The notes: generated by a model from the letters alone, not told the origin. A DNA stretch of 64,000 nucleotides from Haematococcus lacustris (GCA_030144725.1 JASKMD010000030.1:3421896-3485895); one strand, 5' to 3'; counted from the first letter of the stretch, positions 9,566 through 21,444 are shown. Program-made: numbers and translations.

Positions 9566-12500
9566 GATGGCTGAGAAGAAGCGGAAGGGTAGCGACAAGA
9601 AACATAAAGGTTCGTGTCCCCAGCCGACTGTGGGCTACGTGAGTTACGCGCTGTGTGATAACCCGTCGCTCCTGTTGGTTCCATCGCAGCGTCTCGTTCC
9701 GCCCAAGGCAAGCAACGACAGGAGCGTCGGGATGGCTGGACCACGCGTAGACGTCAGGTGACGGCCCCGCCTTATGTGTATCAGAACTGTTTGTGTCCCC
9801 GCCTTGTGTCTTGGCCTGTCAAAATGGCAACCTCGCTTGGCTGCAGGGCATCAAGGTCCCCCAGGGCGCAGTGCTGCGCGGCTGCGAGAAGACCAGGCGC
9901 AAGCTGCGGGAGCACCTCCGGCTGCGGGCTGAAATCCACTCCCAGCTCCGCTTCATCGCTTCATTGTTTGCATTGCGCCATTTTCTCACCTGCCTGGTGG
10001 GCTACCCTACCCCGGGCTTCGCCAGCGCCCCTCAGCCTCCAGCCGTGCAGCCCCCCCAACCCCCTGATGCTCCCCCCCCTACCCCCACTCCCCCCACGGG
10101 CCCCTGCCCAGCCAGCACCTGCCCAGCCTGCCAGCATGGAGTTTGACACTGACTCTGACTCCGAGTCAGACTGTGGCTCAGAGCCAGAGCCACAGTCTGA
10201 CTCGGAGTCAGAGTCAGAACCTGAGCCAGTCACGCAACCCCCCCAAAGGCGCTGCAGCGCCCGCCTGGCAGCCCTTGCACCCGCAGCACCCACTGGCCCT
10301 CCCTTGCCCCTTGATTGCGAGGACCCCATGATGCTCAGGTAGCTGAAAGACTTCTGCAAATTTTCCGCCAACCCAAACTTCAAGACATGCTACAACCAGC
10401 TGCAGCGGCGCCCTGTGCGCAAAGGGCTGCGCCGCCACCCCATGCTCATGCCAGTCTTTGAGGACCCCAGCAACCAGGCGCTGCTGGCCAAGCTGCAGGA
10501 GCTGGGCAGCATCAACCTGGCGGGTGACGCCAACACCATCGACGCACACTCCATGCAGCTGGCGGTGGCCATGCAGCAGCATTACTCCAACCCAGGCAAG
10601 TGATTGTGGTGACTAGATCCTGGACTTGGACCTGGACCTGGACCTGGACCTGACCTGACCTGACCTGACCTGACCTGACCTGACCTGACCTGACCTGACC
10701 TGACCTGACCTGACCTGACCTGACCTGACCTGACCTGACCTGACCTGACCTGACCTGACCTGACCTGACCTGACCTGACCTGACCTGACCTGACCTGACC
10801 TGATACCTGACCTATACCTGACCTGATACCTGACCTATACCTGACCTGTACCTGACCTGCAGAGCGCTTTGTCAAGCTGTACGCCAAGGCTGCCAGGGCC
10901 CAGCTAGGCTGGAGCGGTGAGGAGGCGCAGCTGTTCATCAAGATGGCGTGCGGGTATGGCATCAACGCCCAGAGCTCGGAGCTGAAGGCCGCCACCCTGG
11001 ACAAGGGCCATGTGGCGGACCTGATAGAGGAGGCCAACAAGCACCGTCGCCTACTGGGCATGAAGAAGCAAGGCTCCCTGCAGGACACCCTGCCTCTGCC
11101 CTGCCGCATGCGCCATGCAGTGCATGTGTGCCGGTGGCTAGAGCAGTGGCAGCAGCCCCCCCCCCCCCCCTGTGCCAGGGCAACCAAAGCGCGGCAAGAG
11201 GCGTGGGGTTGGTCCCCGGACCCTGACCTGCCCGCCCCCCTTCACCCTCACCCCCATGGCCGGGGTGGGGGTGCACTTCATCAAGGTGGACAGCAGGGTG
11301 CTGCATGGGGTGTGCAGGCAGTTGGGCCTGACCAAGGAAACCCGGGCAGCATTCACCTCAGAGCCAGCACTGAGCCATCACTGGGCCAGGTGGTTCAGCA
11401 CCAACAAGCTTCGCAACAAGGAGTTTGCTTTCGAGAGGTTGGTCGTCACAGATGGTGTCAGCGTGTGCGTGCACTACACGCACCCCCTTCCCCCTCCTCC
11501 AGCCCCACCTCCAGCTGCCAGCAGCAGCAGCACCAGCAGCTGCCCAAGTGCAGCAGCAGCAGCGGCCCATGCAGTGGGGCTCCCCCACATAGGCAGGGGC
11601 ATAGCTGAGATGCGTGAGTTTGTGTTTGACCCAGACACACAGATTGGGGTGGGCATCGACCCCGGCGTCACCCAGGCAGTCAGCGCAGCCTCTGGGGTGT
11701 GGGATCCAGCAACAGGCCAGCTCATGGCAGACCAGCTGCGCCGGTGGAAGCTGACCAAGGGCCAGATGAAGCATGCCAGCGGCCTGAACAATGCCCGCCG
11801 TGACACAGAGCGGTGGCTAGCACCGATCAAGCCCCACCTCCAGCACCTGGCAGCAGCAAGCTCAGCCGGCACCTCCCTAAAGGCCAACCTGAAGCACATC
11901 ACCGTCACCCTGGCCACCTGGGATGCGGTGTGGGAGGTGTACCTGGACCCCAAGTGGGCACGGCAGCGGCTGAGGCTGTACGGAGCCCAGGACCGGGCGC
12001 TGGAGCAGTTAGTCAACAAGGTGAGGGTGGGTGGGTGGGTGGGTAGGTGGGAGGGAGGGAGGGTAAGGGACTGAGAGGTGGTGGTTGGGCACGAAACGAA
12101 AGAGTACTTGACTGTGCCATGCCTAACCTGGTGTCACCATGTCAGCCACCATGTGTGTGCCTTGTGTGCATGGCTGCAGTTGGAGGAGGAGATGGCGGAG
12201 GTGTCCATGAAGCGCCATGGGCATGCCAAGCAGCTGGTGGTGTTCTTTGGTGCTGCTACCATTGGCACTGGGGGTGGGTGGGGTGCTGATGCGGTGCTGC
12301 GAGCCTGCTGCAAGGTGGTGTGCAGGCCCAGGGGCGCAGGCCAGCGGCGAGGCAGGGTGGTGCTTGTGGATGAGCACCGCACCAGCCGGGTCAGCTCAGC
12401 AGTGAATGGCCAGCAGCCCTGTGAGGAGGAGCTGGACAAACTCAGTGCCACAAGGCCTGCAGGCTGGAAGCCCCCAGCAGGGCAGGTGGAACCCCGCCTG

Positions 12501-12949
12501 GTGCGCCCAGCCTGGAGCCAGGAGCATGGCCAGTCAGTGCGGGGCCTGATGTGGTGCCCTGTAGTGGCCCCCCGCAAGCCCCCACAGTCCCCACGCAGCA
12601 GCCAGGCAGCCACACAGCCAGCAGCCTCAGAGCCAGGGCCCAGCACTCCCCCTCCAGCAAGCGCAGCAAGCCGGCAGCTGAGCCCACCAAGGGCAAGGGC
12701 AAGGGCAAGGCTGCCAAGGCAAAGCCAGCACCACAGCCTGGCAGGTGGCTGGACAGGGACTGCAATGCAGCATTGAACATGCAGCGCATTGGGGAGAGCA
12801 GGTGGCGGCCGCTGGAGCTGTGCTACTGGCCAGACCAGGGAGCTCTGCCATCCAAGGGCAAGGAGTACCCTGGCCTGGGCTACAAGCGGCTGCGAGACAA
12901 GCCCCCCAAGGCCCAGGAGCAGCAGCAGCAGCCTGCTGAGGCACAGTAG
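9566..12949 (+). pseudogene. Fanzor (eukaryotic TnpB-like RNA-guided nuclease), nearly complete but with three lesions
   Basis: Fanzor proteins are eukaryotic relatives of TnpB that cut DNA with a guide RNA in the nucleus. ATG 9566 gives MAEKKRKGSDKKHKG, a strong nuclear localisation signal. Later segments are GIKVPQGAVLRGCEKTRRKL (9847 onward), an Asp/Ser/Glu-rich linker (10137-10240) and FCKFSANPNFKTCYNQLQ. An intron (about 10600-10859) is filled with TGACC repeats. The next exon has ERFVKLYAKAAR, then QPKRGKRRGV and HFIKVDSRVLHGVCRQLG. RuvC-I is GIDPG (Asp codon 11658), RuvC-II is VDEHRTSR (Glu codon 12372) after intron 12019 to about 12178, and RuvC-III is DRDCNAALNM (Asp 12752/12758). 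The end is polyQ with stop TAG. Lesions: TAG at 10340-10342, a frame change at the C15 run (11156-11170), and a one-base frame change near 12650. Zinc-ribbon cysteines are mostly missing. Related genes may still work elsewhere in the genome. Confidence 0.82.
10640..10858 (+). repeat. TGACC pentanucleotide satellite in a Fanzor intron
   Basis: About 150 bp of perfect TGACC units preceded by CTGGAC hexamers and followed by TGATACC variants. It ends at the CTGCAG acceptor (10855-10860) of the next exon. Confidence 0.9.
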
Positions 12950-13200
12950 TGTGCGCCCCCTTTGTTGAGCTGTTATCGGCTTACAACTAGTGCATGTTTT
13001 GTCATGCCAACTCTACATCATAGCCCTCGGGTCAGGCAATAGTGTAGGTGGTAGGCGGCTCATGTGCCATGTGCACTGGGTTTACTCCACACAGCCCAAT
13101 AACACTGTTTGAGCCGGATCTAGTTAGTGGCTGCTAGTGGCTGCTAGTGGCTGCTAGTAGGTACTTCTGATCCGGCTCAAATGGAGGCCCTAGTGAGGGA
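12950..13200 (+). repeat. Fanzor-associated 3' tail, copy B (follows the best Fanzor copy)
   Basis: Directly after the Fanzor stop. It begins GAGCTGTTATCGGCTTACA, then TCATGCCAACT, CAATAGTGTAGGTGGTAGG and CATGTGCCATGTGC, and resumes with CCCTAGTGAGGGA after a small foldback insert. The first part is also found at the remnant near 31160, and the second part at all five tails. This position downstream of the ORF is where TnpB and Fanzor guide RNAs are normally encoded. Confidence 0.65.
13109..13181. mobile_element. Miniature foldback element inside the Fanzor tail
   Basis: About 73 bp with terminal inverted repeats TTTGAGCCGGATC and GATCCGGCTCAAA around three TAGTGGCTGC repeats. Removing it brings the tail closer to the other copies. 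No target duplication was clear. Confidence 0.6.
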
Positions 13201-13737
13201 CAAGAGGGCTGCTGCTGCTGGGTCAGGATTCTAGTCATTGGTGCGCTTCATGAACGGTTGTTGAACCAGGGTTTGGCACAGCGGCGGTCGTTGAGCGCGG
13301 CTGACACGTTTTGGTCATAGAACCTGCAGGAGTGTGTGTGGGGGGGGAGCCGAAGTCAGGTCCTGTGTCAAGACCTGTGGGATATGTAACACCAACAATT
13401 GAGGACATCACCTAGAAGTTACAAAGAAAGCCGGTAGCAGTATTCAAGAGCTAGCCCCCAGGGCTAGGTCTCAGGGTCAGGTTTCCAGGCATGTAGGTGA
13501 TGATCTGGCGATGACGCCAGCCAGGAACATGGCCGGAAACTGAACCGGCTAACTGACCAACAGACTAATCATCTGGTCTCAGGCCCCGTCGCTAGTGTCG
13601 CCGCACTGCCTCCAGGGGTGCTTCGGCCCCCTAGCCGTTTCTTATCCTTACCCAGCTGTGCCACACGAGCTCAAAGGCCACCCCCCCGGCTCAAAGGCCA
13701 CCCCGACCTTTCTTACGCTAGCCTTTGCGTGTGCAGG
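13201..13737. other. Intergenic, nothing recognised
   Basis: No gene or repeat recognised apart from a G9 run near 13340 and a doubled GGCTCAAAGGCCACCCC-type block near 13667-13705. The 5' exons of the kinase gene may begin near 13738. Confidence 0.35.
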
Positions 13738-14165
13738 ATGCGGGCCTACGAGTCGCTTCATGTTAGTCAAAAAGTGTTCGACAAGCTCTGTTCGACAAGA
13801 GCTGAGCTCAATTGCTATGCTCAATCGCCGTGCAGGCTACGAGGCCCAGGTCGCACTTGTCCCAGTGCGCTGTGCGCGGAAGGTGCTGCACCCCAAGTGC
13901 ACTCAAAAAGAAGGCCGAAGGAGTGTCTGTGCCTCAAGGGGAATGCTTGATACCACGGGCGCTACCAGACTTGACGGTGCGTTCTCTGATGCTCTGAGAA
14001 TCCGTATCGCGCTCTCAGTCCTGCCCTTGCTATTCAAGTCCAATCGGAAGGGGTTACTCTCTGTGCGCTGGGTTACTTTCATGGCAGTGGGGTACTGTCA
14101 TCTACCGACCCTTCCCAACGGTTCCTCACCACCCAATGCCATTTGCTGATGATGTCTTCTTGCAG

Positions 14166-16965
14166 GTATTCCCAGTTCAGACAAGGAAAGTGCACAAGCC
14201 TGAGTGTACCTCAGCTCAAGACGTCTTTGCTGGCATCGTTGTGCCTACACATGCACCGAGTAGTCCTAGATCCCCAAGCCAGCAGATCGTGGTCCCCAGT
14301 AACCATATTGTCCGCTTTTCTGCTCCAGCCCGTGCTGATTGCCCAGCGCTTCAGGGCTATGATTCTGAATCAACTTCCCACTCCCGGCAGGAGTTGGCAC
14401 AGCGGCAATTTGAGGAGGGTGTTCAGGCACTGCAGCTGCGTGTGGCTGCCCTCCGTGCCGCCTCCAAGCCACCACCCAGCTGCGCTGAGGACAGTCAGGG
14501 CACAAGCCCAGCTGATGTGTTGCCTGCCATCCCTGAGTACACCCAGCACACCACCTCTGCGGTGATTTCTGCATTTCCTCCCCCAGTCAGTCACTCAGCA
14601 GCTGTGGCTCTCCCTGAGTCCTCACGGCCTGCAGTGGGTGCTACCAGTAGCCTCCTGTCAGCACTGCAGCACCGGCTAACACGCGTACAGCCCTCCTTGG
14701 TCTCCACAATTCAGCGCACTGCAGCCACTGCTGCAGCATTACAGTCAGTCGTCAGCATCATGGCAAGACCACTATTAGCAACAGCCACAGCGATGCAGCA
14801 GGAGGTCAGCAGTATGACAAGCATCCTGGAGCGCACACGCGCGGCCATCACACGCCGCAGGAATGCCAAGAGCCAGCTGGAGCAGCAGGTGAGGCTGAGC
14901 TTGAGTGTTGCTGCCTGCCCTGCACTGTTGCTGTGCAAGCATCATCGTGCTAGCCTGCTACTCTGCAGTTGCACTTTTTCATTACACTGGCCATCTGTGC
15001 AGTTAGTGCCATGTAGTGCATGCACCCTGAGGTGTGCTTCCTTGATGTCTACAGGTGGCTGCTCTTCATGCCCACAACCAGCAGCTCACTTCACAGGTGG
15101 AGGAGCTGACCCGCAGGGCCGAGTTTGCCGAGGCCCGCACCCTGGCCCTGCACCAACAGCAGCAGCAAAGCAAAGCACAGCGAGCTGTTGACAGCGCAGT
15201 GCAAGTATTCAGGCGCCATGCAGCCAGCGTCCCTCGTGAGGTGGATGTGGGAATGTTCTATGAGAGCCAGTCTGCCCTCATTGGCAAGGGTGGATGCGGG
15301 GCAGTGTATGCCTGGCAGGCAGGCGGCCAGGAGTGGGCAGTCAAGGCAGACGGGGTCAGCTACCGCTACAACTACAGTGGCACCTTTGAGCCAGAGCGAT
15401 GTGGAGACCTGCTCCCCGCCTTCCTGCCGCCCCACCCTCACATCGCAGCACCAGCAGCCTGGTGGGTTGCCCCAGCCTCCCCGCAGCAGCCTCCCTTCAC
15501 CCCGCACACCACCTCGCCAGCAGCCTTAACCCCAGCTCCCAGCCCTGCTGGTACTGGCCCAGCGACAGCTCCAACCCCAGCAGGCACAGCCACAGGCCCA
15601 GCTGCGCAACTGGCAGCCAGGTCAGGCAGTGCCAGTGACAATGCTTCCGGCTTCAAGCTGTTCACCATGTACCCGCGCTACGACTGCAGCCTGCGGGAGC
15701 ACCTAGACAGCCTCGCTGCCCAGGCAGCTGACCAGCCAGGGACAGCCGAGCACATGCTGCTGGACCCTGAGGACCTCATGGTGGTGGTGCGGGACCTGGC
15801 CGCTGCGCTGCAGCATCTGGCCGCGCATGGGGTGGTGCACAGCGACCTCAAGCCTGAGAATGTCATGCTGAAGCTGTGGCGTGATGCAAGCAACACCAGC
15901 CCTCGCATTGCCAGTGCGGTGCTGATAGACTTCGGTCTCGCGCGGCTGCTACCCCCTGGGGTGGGGCGCCTGCCAGCCAGGTGCGGCTAAGCTGGACAAG
16001 AGAGCTGCGTGCAGTGTCAGAGGCAGACAAAGCTGGCTCTGGCCATTGCTCTTGGCAGCATTTCACAGGCGCACGCTCCATCAATGCAGTGCTGCCACGC
16101 CCTCCGCTGACGCTGCATGAGGCTGCCCAAACCCTGTCTGTGTGAATGGTGGTTTGTGACCCGCTAGCATTGTGCTTTTTGCACACCCTAAGCCAATCGT
16201 AGTTGAAGCTTCTCTAGCCACCTCAGTCATTATTGAAGTCCTTACTGCAAACTCCGTTGAACCCTGTCAGGTTGAGTCATGGCTCCTAATAGCGTGTGCA
16301 CCCAGCATGTCCCCCCCAGCCACCGGAGGCCTCCTTGCCCCACTCCTGTGTGTCGTCCCCTGTCCTGCAGGGGTGGCACCTGGCTGTACAAGGCCCCTGA
16401 GCAGCTGCAGGGCCCAGGCAGCGGCCTGTTTGGTGCTGGTGGAGAGCGGGAGGACCCGTATGTGTGCCAGGCAACTGACACCTGGGCCCTGGGTGCCCTC
16501 ATTTGCTATATGGCACGCAACGGCACCCTGCGCACCTCCAAGGGGTTGCCGCTGGGCCTCCAGCCGCACCAGGTGGCCAAGTGGGGCGACCGCCCTAGCG
16601 GGCAGCGTGAGCGCCAGGAGCCCTTCTTCATGGCCTACGCCGATGTCCTGCCGCACAGCAACCTGGCGCCGGCAGCAGAGGTCGCGACTACAGCCGCCCT
16701 GGCTAAGCTCAACACTCAAGCGGTGCTGTGGCGGGGCGTGAGGAAGCTAAGGCGTGCCTGCGAGACTGCAGCAGGGGGCCTGCCTGGCCCAGGCTTACAG
16801 CTGGGTGCAGCTGCCCCTGCCCCACCGCCATTCATCCAGTTGCTGCAGGACCTGGCTAGCAGCTGCATGGATAAGAACCCTGAGCAGCGCCCCGCCCTTA
16901 GCACGCTACGCAGTGTGGCAGACGCCATGGTGCAGCAGCTGCAGCGGGGTTGCCAGCACAGCTGA
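14166..16965 (+). CDS. Protein kinase with N-terminal helical/coiled-coil region
   Basis: Ser/Thr-type protein kinase. Exons 14166-14888, 15055-15980 and 16371-16965 join in phase with GT..AG sites. The first exon is Ser/Ala/Gln-rich and ends in a helical segment (TRAAITRRRNAKSQLEQQ). The second starts with a coiled coil (HNQQLTSQVEELTRRAEFAEA), then the Gly loop IGKGGCGAVYAW, the VAIK-type lysine in WAVKADG, a Pro/Ala/Thr-rich insert, the catalytic loop VVHSDLKPENVML and the magnesium motif IDFGLA. The third has GGTWLYKAPEQL (APE), DTWALGAL and a late CMDKNPEQRPAL. Asp, Lys and DFG residues are all present, so it is probably active. The HRD arginine is Ser (non-RD), so activation-loop phosphorylation may not be needed. 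Substrate and subfamily are not recognised. An upstream exon starting MRAYESLHVS at 13738 is possible but not supported by a clear join. Confidence 0.72.
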
Positions 16966-17768
16966 CACTGCTGCCGTGGGACTGGCCTGCTTGACTTGGG
17001 TTTGGGCTGTGTCATGTGGGCCTCCTCTGTTCCGTGTTGCCCTCCTCGGGCGCGGCTGACCACCTGGCTCATGCTTCCTTGTGACTCTATAGCAGCTGCC
17101 ACTGCAGGTCAAGTGTGTGTATGTGTGTGTGTGTGTGTGTGTCATCCCGGACTTCGTGATAGGCAAGCAGCATCATGCACCCCTGCATTTGTCATTCTTT
17201 GTGTGTGGGAACATTAGGAGTAGTTGGGCCATGTCAGATGTGTCGCACATCCCCAGATATGAGACCTGGCTCATGACGCTGGGCTGACGGCTCATGATTT
17301 AAGGAGGTGCACCAACTCAAACCCTTCACATCTTGTGTGCAATTGCACATGACCTTTACCGACTCCAGTCTTCATGGTGTGTGCTTGCTGTTGATGTGAA
17401 GGGCCACGTGTTACAGCAAACAAGGTGCAGGGCAGACAACATGCTGTTCTTTGCATGGTCGTTGTGAAGGGTGTGTGCCAGGGTCAGGATTGCAGGTGAG
17501 GGAGTAAGCAGACAGGTTGTAAACATGTTGCACGGGAAAGCTGTCAGGGTTGTCATATGCGGCCAGTATCACCTCGCCACGGCCAGTCGCCCCCACTGCA
17601 TTGAATGTGTACCCATGGCTTGCAGTGGGGTGTGGCTATACGTACAACAGGGCCCTGACCTTAACCTCACTCGCCACCATAGCCCGGTGCACCAAGTTGC
17701 AGCACACCTCTGCCAATCCCATCCACATCTTCTCCGGTAGACATCTTCTCACATCATCTCCCATCCAC
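16966..17768. other. Downstream region of the kinase gene
   Basis: No coding sequence recognised. A TG-rich microsatellite lies at about 17113-17142. A TGTAA signal, used for polyadenylation in green algae, occurs at 17518-17522, but its use is unproven. Confidence 0.4.
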
Positions 17769-17896
17769 AGGCAAACAAAACTCATTTAACATGGAACAAC
17801 ATATCTGACTGTGGGTAATCTCACTCAGATACTGCAAACAAGTTGAAGCACCCTCGGTCGCACCCTTGATGACTACAAACCCCACACCGGTGGCAC
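17769..17896 (+). repeat. Dispersed repeat R1, copy 1
   Basis: About 128 bp starting AGGCAAACAAAACT and ending near GTGGCAC. It matches copies at 30634-30761 (same strand) and 59092-59200 (opposite strand) through AGTTGAAGCA, TCGGTCGCACCCTTG and GTAATCTCACTCAG. Probably a small transposable element or its end. Confidence 0.75.
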
Positions 17897-18269
17897 GTTC
17901 ATTACAAACAACTGGAGACCACTGGACACCTCGCCAAACCTAACAGCTTAACGCTACAAAGGTTTACAAACCAGAGTTAGCACACAGAGTTAGCACACAA
18001 CCTAGAGTTAGTACACAAGCGGAGAGGCCGTGCTGGAGGGCGCATCAGGTCGCCATCCATCCGAGTGGGGCGGAAATGATGTCATTACCAGTCATGACTG
18101 GCATGACCAGCATGCAGCAAACAGGCAGGCAACCCATGACAAAGCATAGCAGCAGCTGCCCTTCAGGCAACGCTATCACTGACAAATCTCCCATCCACAG
18201 ACAACCAGAGTACTCTCTCCACCTCCCTCCATGCCACCAGCAATTTGTGCATCTGGGACTTCTGCCGCA

Positions 18270-20180
18270 TCAAGATTGCAGTGCCTGCAGGATCTTCTCC
18301 ACTCGATACCGCATCAGCGGCTGCCCAGTTCGGGTGCGCTTGAAGAATGCCTGCTTTTGCTGTTGCCGTCCTTTCTGCAAGCATAGCAACACCGCACACA
18401 CCCCTGTCACCCATGCAATGATGAGGGCGCGTATCTCATGCCATTGGCATCAGCCCTACTACGGCTACGCCACGGCAGTTGACGGTGGCACAGCCGCCGC
18501 CACTGAGTCCATGTTGGTGAGGAAACTGCTGGGCTGGACCCTCGCGCCCCCAGGGCCTCACCTGAGCCTGCTGGGCGTAAGCTGAGTGAGCGGCTCTGGC
18601 TGCCTCTTCCTGCAGCCAGAGCAGGGCGAGGGGCGCTTGGACTATGGGCCACAGTGGCTATGGGAGCGCAAGGGGCTTGAGGGCTCACTCAGCACCCCTG
18701 GCAGCGTCCTAAACCCGCATGGCCCCTCCACCGCCCACCACCTGTTTCCCACACAAAGGCCACATGAAGCCGCCCCAACACTTTTGTGTCCCTTTACAGG
18801 GCAGTCCCTCTAGCTGCGCTTGGACCTCTCCGACAGCCATGGGCCCCAGCCCACCCTTAGAAACTAACCATCTGCCTATGGGCTCTGCCACCACCCACAA
18901 GCACCATGCAGACATGCAAGGAATGCTGTGAGCCCTGACAGTGTTGCAGCTGGCGCCGCTATGAGCAGTCTGGGTGTGGTGTGCTATTGGTGTGCGTCGA
19001 CCCACCACAACAGCACCCTGCCTGATAGCAAGGCAAGTGCACCGGTGCTGCACACACCATCCCATCCCATCCCATCCCATCCCATCCATGGCAATGATGA
19101 GGATTGATCTACACCACTCAAGCCTCAAGGGTGGCAGCCATTCCAGCCCATGCACCCAGCAAGGCTCCAGCATGCGTCTGCTCACCGCCTGGCGCGCCGC
19201 CGCCATGTCAGCTTTGTGCTGGGCCGCCTGAGACATGAGGCGCTGCATGCGGGACAGCGGTCGACTGGCCTGCCCCACGCTGGCCTGCGCTGGCCCCTCC
19301 TTGCTCTCCAGCTGCTGGCCCTTCAGCTGCTTGCCTCCCAGCTGCTCGTTGCCCAGCTGTTTGCCATTGCTGTCTGCTTTCTTGCCTGCAGGTTTGGCTC
19401 GCACCATGCCGGCTACCCTGACAGCAGTAGACTGGAGGGCTGTCGCTGCTGCTGCTGCGGTGGCTGCTGCTGAGAGTTGCTGCTGCTGACCACCGCTAGC
19501 ATCCTGCTGCCGCAGACGCTTGGCAGCCCTGCCTGATGCCTGCGGTGCAGGGTGCAGGGCCAGCGCCGGTTTGTCAGGGGCTGAGCCTGCTGTGCCTCTG
19601 GCTGGGTTCATCTCAGGTGGCTTCACCAACACAGCATGGGTTTTGGTAGGTCTCCTGCTGCTTTGTTGCTGAGCTTGCTGAACTGCTGGTGTCAAGCGCT
19701 GGGCAGGGAGCGTCGGTGCGGAGGCTGCAGGACAGTCCTGCTCCTCAGCTGCCTGGGATATTGGCTGCTCCTCCGTTTGTGCTGCCGGCCGTGCTGCCGG
19801 GCGAGGCTTGTGGGAGCGGGCACCTTGCTGTCTGATCAGGTCCCCACCAGAAGCTGTGTCATCTCGGCTGCTACTCAACAGCTGGTCAAGGGCGGCCACC
19901 TACACAGTCGTCAGCAAGATCCAGGAGAAGCTGACTGTTGATTGCCCCAAGCATATGCAGTCGACAGAAGTTGTACTAACGACGTCCTTGGTGATGCTGT
20001 GGGTGGCTTCACGTGCAGCTTGCTGCATGGTGTAAAACTCACATTGTCCACAGGTGCGGTGCACGGAGCTCCGTCCATCCGGCCGAGAAGGCGCTTGAGC
20101 TTGCTCTTCTTCGCGAGCTGGCGCGCTTTCTGTTTTGCAATCTTTTCTCGCTTGTCGTAGCTATTGCCTGCAGAGGACAT
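18270..20180 (-). CDS. FYV7-like rRNA-processing protein
   Basis: Likely a nucleolar factor of the FYV7/TAP26 (CCDC59) type, which acts in small-subunit pre-rRNA processing. Exons on the minus strand are 20180-20043, 19899-19186, 18609-18562 and 18374-18270, all with clean GT..AG sites and phase 0 joins. Exon 1 is basic and coiled (SSAGNSYDKREKIAKQKARQ, KKSKLKRLLGRM). The long second exon is Ala/Gln-rich, of low complexity. Exon 3 encodes EEAARAAHSAYAQQAQ. The last exon carries the family hallmark FFKRTRTGQPLMRYRVEKIL at the extreme C-terminus. The family is usually short and basic; here the middle is expanded by polyA/polyQ, as is common in this genome. The start at 20180 is the first ATG with a strongly basic continuation. 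Confidence 0.68.
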
Positions 20181-20805
20181 GGCTTTAGGTGCTTTTACGA
20201 AAGAACACACAGGCCGCGTTTTCTGCTTCATTCGCATGCATGGGTAAATGCCTGCATGCAGAGAAGCAACCAAGACCCGTTTCATACAGGTAGCCTCAAG
20301 CTAGGTGTCCTGTTAAAAGCTCTTTCCACCGGTAAGTAGAGAATTGCACATATCATCTGCCTATGATTTCCTAGTCGGCAGGGACATGGATGCAGCAATG
20401 CACAGGGTAAACTAGAGTCCACAGCAGGCACGACAATGACATGTAGTTATGACTGAGTTGGACTCTCTGCTGTCAGGTTACTGATCCCCCCTTAAGCTTA
20501 ACCATGGAGTTCCTACGGCATTGAGCTCATTATGGAATTAGCCGATAGTTGATCTATACTCGCAGTCCACAACCTGACCGTGACACACAAATCGCCATAC
20601 CACGCCGCTTCAAGTTACCTGCTCTCCAGCCCCTGCGCTATTGTTGCCGCACTGCCTCCAACGCCATTACAGGCACGCAGTGGCGCTATGCGGACATGTC
20701 AGTTACTTCTTGTTTTGCTTGTTTGCTTGTCCTCGTTAACCCAGGCGACCCTCCACGACCGGGCTCGCGGCTTGCGGGTAATTCTTGACCTTCGAGCACA
20801 TTGAA
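20181..20805. other. Intergenic between FYV7-like gene and split gene
   Basis: Probably holds both promoters, since the flanking genes diverge. A short frame beginning MRTCQLLLVLLVCLSSLTQA at 20691 looks like a signal peptide followed by a stop; it could be an upstream ORF or leader exon of the next gene, but no join was found. Confidence 0.35.
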
Positions 20806-21444
20806 ATGTCGATGCACAGTAAGGAAACACGCAGTCCTTTGTCTGCTCTGCTGCAGAGTCAAGGTGTCTCAGAAGAGGATATTGCTAGGTACAAGCACCA
20901 CCACAGCAGCAATGCAGGTATCCATCGTCAGCGCCCTGAATACAAGGAGGCACTGAAGGTAAGGGGTATATGTGTCCTGTCATTGCAGCTGACGCCAATG
21001 CAGCTGACACCGTTGAAGCTATTCTGGCTCCATCCCTGACGCCCACGCACTGCACTTGTTGAGCTAAGGTCCATTGCTTCTTTGGTTCCATCATGATGCA
21101 TCCCTCCCAACCCAGCAGTGGCTTCAAGTCATGGACAGCAGCGCACTGCCCGCTGTGTGCAGGATCACCCAGAAGTTAACAGGTTCATGGAGTGGAGAAA
21201 GTTGCACCAGGTATGTCAGCAGGCATGAGAAGGATGAACGCAAGGCAACAAGCAGGGCTGCCAAGCTTTTATTTTTAGGGTGATGGCATCGGATCCACAG
21301 TTCTGTCCCGGTCAGGGTTCGACAGTTGGTGATACCTGGTCTAAGGGCGCCCTTAACTGATGTCAGGGTAAACTACGGGGACCCTATACACTGTTCATAC
21401 CCCAAAAATTTTCGCCGGCCTGCGGCCGGCTTGGAAGAGGCATG

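Noticed and set aside
10582..11187. 201-residue minus-strand frame over the TGACC satellite
   Set aside because: It is a repeat-derived shadow of the Fanzor exons; half is a QVRSG repeat.
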